From contig JAAYWB010000018.1 of assembly GCA_012516855.1 (NCBI GenBank), forward strand, positions 1 through 36,020: a DNA stretch of 36,020 bases. The letters run 5' to 3'. Both the position numbers and the translations under genes were made by a program. Shown here piece by piece: positions 31,414-36,020 of the stretch; position 1 is the stretch's first letter; each line of letters opens with the position of its first letter. This DNA is from Candidatus Cloacimonadota bacterium (lineage in GTDB: Bacteria > Cloacimonadota > Cloacimonadia > Cloacimonadales > Cloacimonadaceae). The notes under the pieces were generated by a model, which searched no databases, was not told where the DNA came from, and saw only the letters and a list, made by a program, of their open reading frames with translations.

Positions 31414-32409
31414 ATGAGAAACACCCTGACCACTACCCTGATCTACCTGTTTCTGATCATCTTCGGTTTCACGATGATCGTGCCCTTCATCTGGATGCTT
31501 TCTACTTCGCTGATGACCCAGAACGAATTCAACAAAAACGACTCCATCTTCATCCCCAAGGAAGAATACCACGTTTGGAAAGATGGAGGCACCGAGCACA
31601 AGGTGGTCCTGGTGGAAACCAAAGGCCAAAGAGCCGTGATCCACGTTCTGGATGCCGAAGGCCAGATATCCAAAGAATATGAAGAATATAAAGAGGTTCC
31701 TGCCAAAGAGGTGAAGCTGATACGCAAGAAACCCAGCTTCCACTTCGAAAACTACGTGAAGGCCTTTAATAAAGTGCCCTTTGCTACCTATTTCGCGAAC
31801 ACCATCTTCGTATCCATCGTAACCTTGGCGGGGGTGCTGGTCACTTCGGTGCTGGCTGCCTACGCCTTTGCCCGCCTGGATTTCAAGGGCAAGGATTTTA
31901 TCTTTTACCTTTTCCTGAGCATGATGATGGTGCCGGAGCCGATCTATATCATCTCATCCTACATAATGCTGGATAAGTTCAACTGGCTGGATACCTACAA
32001 CGCCCTGATCATTCCCTGGTGCGTAAACATCTTCACCATCTTTCTCTTCCGCCAGCACTTCAAATCGCTGCCCCAGGAACTCTTCGACGCCGCTTCCATT
32101 GATGGCTGCAGCACCTTCGGGATGCTCACGCGCATCATCCTGCCTCTCTCCAAGGGCGTAATCGCTACCGCTGCCGTCTTTTCCCTGATCGGCAGCTGGA
32201 ACAGCTTCATGTGGCCTTTGGTGATGACGGACCGGCCAGAACTGCGGGTCTTGCAGGTGGGATTGAGCTACTTCAACCAGGAGGCGTCCACCCAGACGAC
32301 CCTGCTGATGGCAGCCTCCACCTTCAGCATCCTCCCCATCCTGATAATCTTCTTCATCGCGCAAAAGCAGATCATCGTCAGCTACGCCAAGGCCGGCCTC
32401 AAAGACTGA
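31414..32409 (+). CDS. Sugar ABC transporter permease (MalG type) with insertion
   Basis: The 331-residue partner permease has TM1 at about 7-30 and five further TMs from about residue 123, plus the EAA loop QELFDAASIDGCSTFGMLTRIILP. Between TM1 and the usual N-Y-V-K-A-F segment (about 112-117) lies an insertion of about 60-65 residues (roughly 45-108), rich in charged and beta-forming residues, which would sit on the outer face. GAGGAG precedes the ATG. Typical MalG proteins are about 280 residues, so the extra length is this insert. Confidence 0.9.
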   Translation: MRNTLTTTLIYLFLIIFGFTMIVPFIWMLSTSLMTQNEFNKNDSIFIPKEEYHVWKDGGTEHKVVLVETKGQRAVIHVLDAEGQISKEYEEYKEVPAKEVKLIRKKPSFHFENYVKAFNKVPFATYFANTIFVSIVTLAGVLVTSVLAAYAFARLDFKGKDFIFYLFLSMMMVPEPIYIISSYIMLDKFNWLDTYNALIIPWCVNIFTIFLFRQHFKSLPQELFDAASIDGCSTFGMLTRIILPLSKGVIATAAVFSLIGSWNSFMWPLVMTDRPELRVLQVGLSYFNQEASTQTTLLMAASTFSILPILIIFFIAQKQIIVSYAKAGLKD

Positions 32410-32425
32410 CACGGAGTTTACACCC

Positions 32426-35236
32426 ATGAATAAAAGAAAAGTTGACGTCCGCCATATCAAGCGGCAGATTCAGAAAAGCGAAGCATCCAAAAAGGAAAAG
32501 CCTGAGTATCAGGTTCCCACCAAAGCGGTGGTGATGAATGACTTCCAGTTCCGTCCTCAGCCCCTGCAAAATCCCAAAACCAACCTCATCGTGGCCTGGG
32601 CGGTTTTTGCCATCGCCCTCATCGTTTATCTGCTCACCCAGGCCCGCACCACCTCCTTTTGGGACAGCGGCGAATACGCCACCTGCATCAGCAGCCTGGG
32701 TGTGCCCCATCCTCCTGGAAACCCTTTCTACATAATATTCGGGCGGGCCATGGCAATACTGCTTGGTGGAATTTTCTACCACGCCTGGATCGCGGCTTTC
32801 ATCTCCGGCCTATACAGTGCTTTTGCCGTGATGTTCACCTATTTGATCACGGTTCAGCTCACCAGCATGTTCCGGATCAAGGATTGGGAAGCCATGTTCG
32901 CCGGCGTGGTGGCAGCCCTGCTCACCGCCTTTTCCTTCACCTTCTGGATGAACGCTGTGGAAGCCGAGGTCTATTCCGGGCTGGCCTTCTTCGTCACCAT
33001 CATCATCTGGCTTACGCTCTGGTGGGTTCAGCACTCGAGGGAGTTCCGCCATCAGAATGTGCTGCTGCTGATCGTTTACCTCTTCTTCCTGGGCTTTGGC
33101 GTGCACCAGACAGCGCTACAGATAGCGCCAGCCATCCTTTTCATCGTGGTCTATCCACTTTTGGCGCAGGGAACCAAATCAAGCTCCTTCTGGTATAAAT
33201 TCTTCGGTTACGGCTTTGCCCTGATTCTCAGTTACCTCGTTTTCGGCGCAATAGGAAAAAGCGTGGGCATGGATTCCATGGACCAGATCGGCCTGATGCT
33301 CTGCATCATAGTGCTGATGGTGGTGGAACTGCACAAAGTCTTTGACCGCCGCATTTGGATACTGAGCATCCTGCTGGCGGTGGTGGGGATTTCCTCCCAC
33401 ATCTACATACCAATCCGCGCTGCCGACAAGCCTTTCATCAACCTCGGCGATCCCAGCACCACCCAGCGCTTTCAGGAATACATCCAGCGCAAGCAGTACA
33501 AAGCGGAAACCGAAACCTCGATGTTCGACCGCCGCGGCGCTTTCGTGAAGCACCAGATGGGCTTCCATTTCCTGCGCTACTTCGGTTGGCAGTGGTTCAA
33601 ACAGGACGCAGTGGTGCGCACCACCAAGCTGCCCGACATCGTTGTGAACATCTTTGCCGGCCTGTACGTGGCTTTCCTGGGTCTCTTCGGCGCCGTTTTC
33701 CACTACCGGAAAAACAAACACAGCTTCTTCTACCTTTTGGCTATCATCTTCTGTGTAACGCTGCTGATGGTCTTTGTGATGAACCTTTCCGACGAAGAGG
33801 TGCGTGACCGCGATTACTTTTTCGTGATGGCTTACAATATGTGGGCGATTTGGATGGGCATCGGCGCGCTGGCCCTGCTAAGCCTTTTCAAGAACAAGGC
33901 GCTCCGAACGGCAGTGGTGGCTTTGATGCTGCTCCTGCCCCTGCTCAACATGGCCGTGCAGTACAGGGAACATGACCGTTCCCGCGAATTTATTGCCCTC
34001 GATTACGGCGTGAACTTCCTCAATTCAGTTGAGGACAACGCCATCATCTTCACCAACGGCGACAACGACACCTATCCCCTTTGGTATGCCCAGACCGTGA
34101 AGGACCCTTATGCCAAGGAATACCATCACCAAACCCGTGACATCTTCCCCACCGAAGCTTCCCGGGCCGCCATTGCCAAAGCGGCGGAGTACAAAAGAAC
34201 CCGCCTGAAGGGCATCCGCAAAGACGTCACCATTGCCAACCTCTCCCTGCTCAACACATCCTGGTATGTGCGCCAACTGCGTGACCAGGAAGGCGTGAAC
34301 ATCAGTTGGAGCGAGGAAGAGATCAATTCCCTGGACGACAGGGCCGGAGGCTACATACCCTATCTGGCCAGGAAATACGTCACATTTGACGCCGGTGATC
34401 CCCAGGGAGAGCAGAAGTTCACCATGAAATACGCCCAAAGCCGCGAGGAAAGCAATCAAACCGGAGATTTCATGCCCATCCGCGCCTCCGATTTCTCCGT
34501 TCTCCAGATCGTTGAAGACAATTTCGGCAAGCGTCCCATCTATTTTGCCGTCACCTGCGAATCCAACGTGGGTTTCGATGAATACCTGCGCAGCGAAGGG
34601 ATGGTCTCACGTGTAACCCACATCCGCTCCAAAACAAGAAGGGAGGCTGTGGACCTGCCCCGTCTGCTCACCAACATCGACAAGGTTTACCAGTACCGCT
34701 CCATCGACGACGAACGAGTTTTCAAAGACGAAAACATGACGCGTCTCATCACCAACTACGGTTCCGGTTTTGCCCGCGCTGCTTTGGAATTTTCACGAGC
34801 CGGTAAGTTTGAAAAAGCCCTTGCCTATGCCGACAAAGCCAAAAGATTCATCGACGGTGAACTCCGCCTCACGGAGTTTTGGGTGCACTACTATGCCGGC
34901 ACCGGCCAGATCGCCAAGCTGGACGAATTTGTGGATAAAAACATCCTGCCCCACCAGGACGCCATTCGCATCTACAACAGTTATGTGCTGAACACCATGG
35001 CCACGGAATATCCGCGCTATTTTCCCCGTTACATGAGAAAACTGCTGCTGGCCTTCCCCAACGAGATCGACCTTGCCCAACTGGCCCTCTATTACGGCTA
35101 CAACTACGACCTGATTCCCCAGGTGCAGAGCACTCTCGACTCCCTGATGGCCGAAAACAGGCTCACGTACAACATGCAGGACCTGAACAACTATCTTGCC
35201 CAAGGCCATGAGGAAGAAGTCGCTGACACCTTATAA
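32426..35236 (+). CDS. DUF2723 membrane protein (TMEM260-like, glycosyltransferase-related)
   Basis: The 936-residue protein has a basic, hydrophilic N-terminal tail (about 1-52), then a block of about ten to twelve TM helices (53 to about 520), starting with F-W-D-S-G-E-Y (about 77-83), the DUF2723 hallmark near the first loop. A large C-terminal soluble region follows, with helical TPR-like repeats at the end (about 770-930). DUF2723 is related to GT-C/PMT-type O-mannosyltransferases (human TMEM260). Acceptor and donor are unknown. A weak ACGGAG lies about 9 nt before the ATG. Confidence 0.85.
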   Translation: MNKRKVDVRHIKRQIQKSEASKKEKPEYQVPTKAVVMNDFQFRPQPLQNPKTNLIVAWAVFAIALIVYLLTQARTTSFWDSGEYATCISSLGVPHPPGNPFYIIFGRAMAILLGGIFYHAWIAAFISGLYSAFAVMFTYLITVQLTSMFRIKDWEAMFAGVVAALLTAFSFTFWMNAVEAEVYSGLAFFVTIIIWLTLWWVQHSREFRHQNVLLLIVYLFFLGFGVHQTALQIAPAILFIVVYPLLAQGTKSSSFWYKFFGYGFALILSYLVFGAIGKSVGMDSMDQIGLMLCIIVLMVVELHKVFDRRIWILSILLAVVGISSHIYIPIRAADKPFINLGDPSTTQRFQEYIQRKQYKAETETSMFDRRGAFVKHQMGFHFLRYFGWQWFKQDAVVRTTKLPDIVVNIFAGLYVAFLGLFGAVFHYRKNKHSFFYLLAIIFCVTLLMVFVMNLSDEEVRDRDYFFVMAYNMWAIWMGIGALALLSLFKNKALRTAVVALMLLLPLLNMAVQYREHDRSREFIALDYGVNFLNSVEDNAIIFTNGDNDTYPLWYAQTVKDPYAKEYHHQTRDIFPTEASRAAIAKAAEYKRTRLKGIRKDVTIANLSLLNTSWYVRQLRDQEGVNISWSEEEINSLDDRAGGYIPYLARKYVTFDAGDPQGEQKFTMKYAQSREESNQTGDFMPIRASDFSVLQIVEDNFGKRPIYFAVTCESNVGFDEYLRSEGMVSRVTHIRSKTRREAVDLPRLLTNIDKVYQYRSIDDERVFKDENMTRLITNYGSGFARAALEFSRAGKFEKALAYADKAKRFIDGELRLTEFWVHYYAGTGQIAKLDEFVDKNILPHQDAIRIYNSYVLNTMATEYPRYFPRYMRKLLLAFPNEIDLAQLALYYGYNYDLIPQVQSTLDSLMAENRLTYNMQDLNNYLAQGHEEEVADTL

Positions 35237-35394
35237 ACTGGCATACATGGCCGCCTGGCCTTACATAGATCATGCGTAACGAGGGATCAAGATGCCCTCA
35301 AACAAATGGAGGTCCGATAAGTTGGATTTTTCCAACATTGGTGACTCATAACAAAAAAAAGGGATCATTCCCGAATTTAATGAAAGGAGTACAA
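35237..35394. other. Leader region of lipoprotein gene
   Basis: The region carries GTTGGA-TTTT-TCCAAC (35321-35336) and a GGGA-TCAT-TCCC hairpin near 35362-35373 before a very good AAAGGAG site. No convincing promoter is seen. The in-frame extension from 35272 is not used: it starts inside this leader and lacks a signal peptide. Confidence 0.4.
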
Positions 35395-35871
35395 ATGAAG
35401 AATATCGGCTATGTACTGATTTTGGTAGCTGTCTTGCTGCTTTCCGGCTGCGCGACAATATTTACCGGAACAACGGATCCAGTGACGATCGAAAGCACAC
35501 CCAACGCGTCGTTTGTTGTAAGGAATGCATACGGTGCTATAGTCGCTGAAGGTACCACACCAACTACTGTCGAGTTAAAAAGAAAAACACATTATACTAT
35601 TGAAATCTCGTTGGACGGCTACAAATCGAAAACAATGGCTATTTCGCAAGATTTCAATATGATAAGCATATTGAATTTAGGTAGTGTATTCGGTTGGGCT
35701 GTGGATTATCTTACAGGAGCGATATTTAAACTGTATCCGCAGAGCGTAAGGGTTACTTTGGAAATTGCTGTCTTGGATTCAGGTGTCAATCCTGTTGCGT
35801 GTGTGAAATTATATGGTGGCAACAACGTAATAGCCACTAATTCAGCGGAGTTGGTCCCTGTTTCTGAATAG
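35395..35871 (+). CDS. PEGA-type lipoprotein
   Basis: The ATG at 35395, with GGAGTACAA before it, gives 158 residues: a signal peptide with lipobox LSGC (Cys19), then a short beta domain (about 30-75) with the ESTPNASFVV...GTTPTTVELKRKTHYTIEISLDGYK pattern of PEGA domains, and a C-terminal hydrophobic stretch (about 85-105, LNLGSVFGWAVDYLTGAIF). It is likely an outer-membrane or periplasmic surface protein. Base composition is visibly AT-richer and codon use is less GC-ending than in neighbours, which hints at a different origin. Confidence 0.85.
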   Translation: MKNIGYVLILVAVLLLSGCATIFTGTTDPVTIESTPNASFVVRNAYGAIVAEGTTPTTVELKRKTHYTIEISLDGYKSKTMAISQDFNMISILNLGSVFGWAVDYLTGAIFKLYPQSVRVTLEIAVLDSGVNPVACVKLYGGNNVIATNSAELVPVSE

Positions 35872-35946
35872 GTGGTGACTATCAACTAACTTGGGAAAGG
35901 TTCCAACACGATATCCTGATACCATTGATTCGCTGCTGATCCAGCA

Positions 35947-35977
35947 CAAAAAAGGCTCCCATCGGGAGCCTTTTTAT
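35947..35977. terminator. Bidirectional intrinsic terminator
   Basis: GGCTCCC (35954-35960) and GGGAGCC (35964-35970) pair across a 3-nt loop, with A6 before and T5 after. It works for the + strand lipoprotein gene and, read on the - strand with a T6 tract, for the tmRNA gene ending at 35983. Confidence 0.88.
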
Positions 35978-35982
35978 TATAG

Positions 35983-36020
35983 TGGTGGAGGTGGCGGGTA
36001 TCGAACCCGCGTCCAAAAAA
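35983..36020 (-). ncRNA. ssrA: tmRNA (ssrA), 3' end, partial
   Basis: Read on the - strand, the window edge gives GGACGCGGGTTCGA, the T-stem closing CCCGC, then an acceptor strand CACCTCC and ACCA. The GGAC before the T-stem and the GCGGG/CCCGC T-arm are typical of the tRNA-like domain at the tmRNA 3' end, with an encoded CCA. The rest lies beyond the window. A tRNA with the same 3' half cannot be fully excluded. Confidence 0.75.

Overview
The window looks like chromosome of a Gram-negative bacterium from the FCB side of the tree, possibly Cloacimonadota. That placement is an inference. It rests on the lineage-type gene set (the alternative GlmU-like sugar nucleotidyltransferase, DUF4175, DUF2723, long-form ThyX, a lone MlaF-type ATPase) and on Bacteroidota-like promoter motifs before several transcription units. 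Coding density is high, most genes are GC-rich and almost all lie on the + strand.

Layout. (1) 1-1941 is an accessory area: the 3' tail of an IS5-like transposase with its IS end, a terminator hairpin, a 256-bp element with 47-bp inverted arms, a small possible secreted-protein gene, copy A of a dispersed structured repeat, and a 57-bp tandem repeat. (2) 1942-3596 (-) is a compact thiol-redox operon: glutaredoxin-like protein, MarR regulator, OsmC-family protein and thioredoxin-like lipoprotein, with a promoter and an overlapping palindrome. (3) radA (3778-5118) diverges from it. (4) 5212-18111 is a 12-gene head-to-tail + strand run with frequent overlaps: PgpH-type HD phosphohydrolase, YbeY, CNNM/CorC protein, VanZ-like protein, MlaF-like ATPase, HepS-I/Gx-type membrane protein, PBP1A, GlmU-like protein, RicT (PSP1), RlmN, DeoC and ThyX. 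It combines envelope, RNA and deoxynucleotide functions. (5) tRNA-Arg(CCG) follows, then an ABC-F ATPase that starts 12 nt after the tRNA CCA end. (6) 20018-20734 is non-coding and carries repeat copy B and a solo IS end, both inverted relative to copy A. (7) DUF4175 and TPR envelope proteins overlap by 4 bp. (8) An ornithine/lysine-type decarboxylase and an Ldh-family dehydrogenase form a pair. (9) 28060-28528 is non-coding and holds a third, diverged repeat copy. (10) A TetR regulator, a PLP aminotransferase, two sugar-ABC permeases without ATPase or binding protein, and a DUF2723 membrane protein follow. (11) The right edge has an AT-richer PEGA-type lipoprotein gene, a bidirectional terminator and the 3' end of tmRNA (ssrA) on the - strand.

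I see no defence island, prophage or CRISPR array. The most unusual content is the dispersed structured repeat family, whose inverted copies A and B flank about 18.6 kb; the 256-bp inverted-arm element; a DeoC with a Cys-rich N-terminal extension; a tandem ThyX whose two halves have lost complementary parts of the signature; a MalG-type permease with a large insertion; and the tRNA/ABC-F junction.
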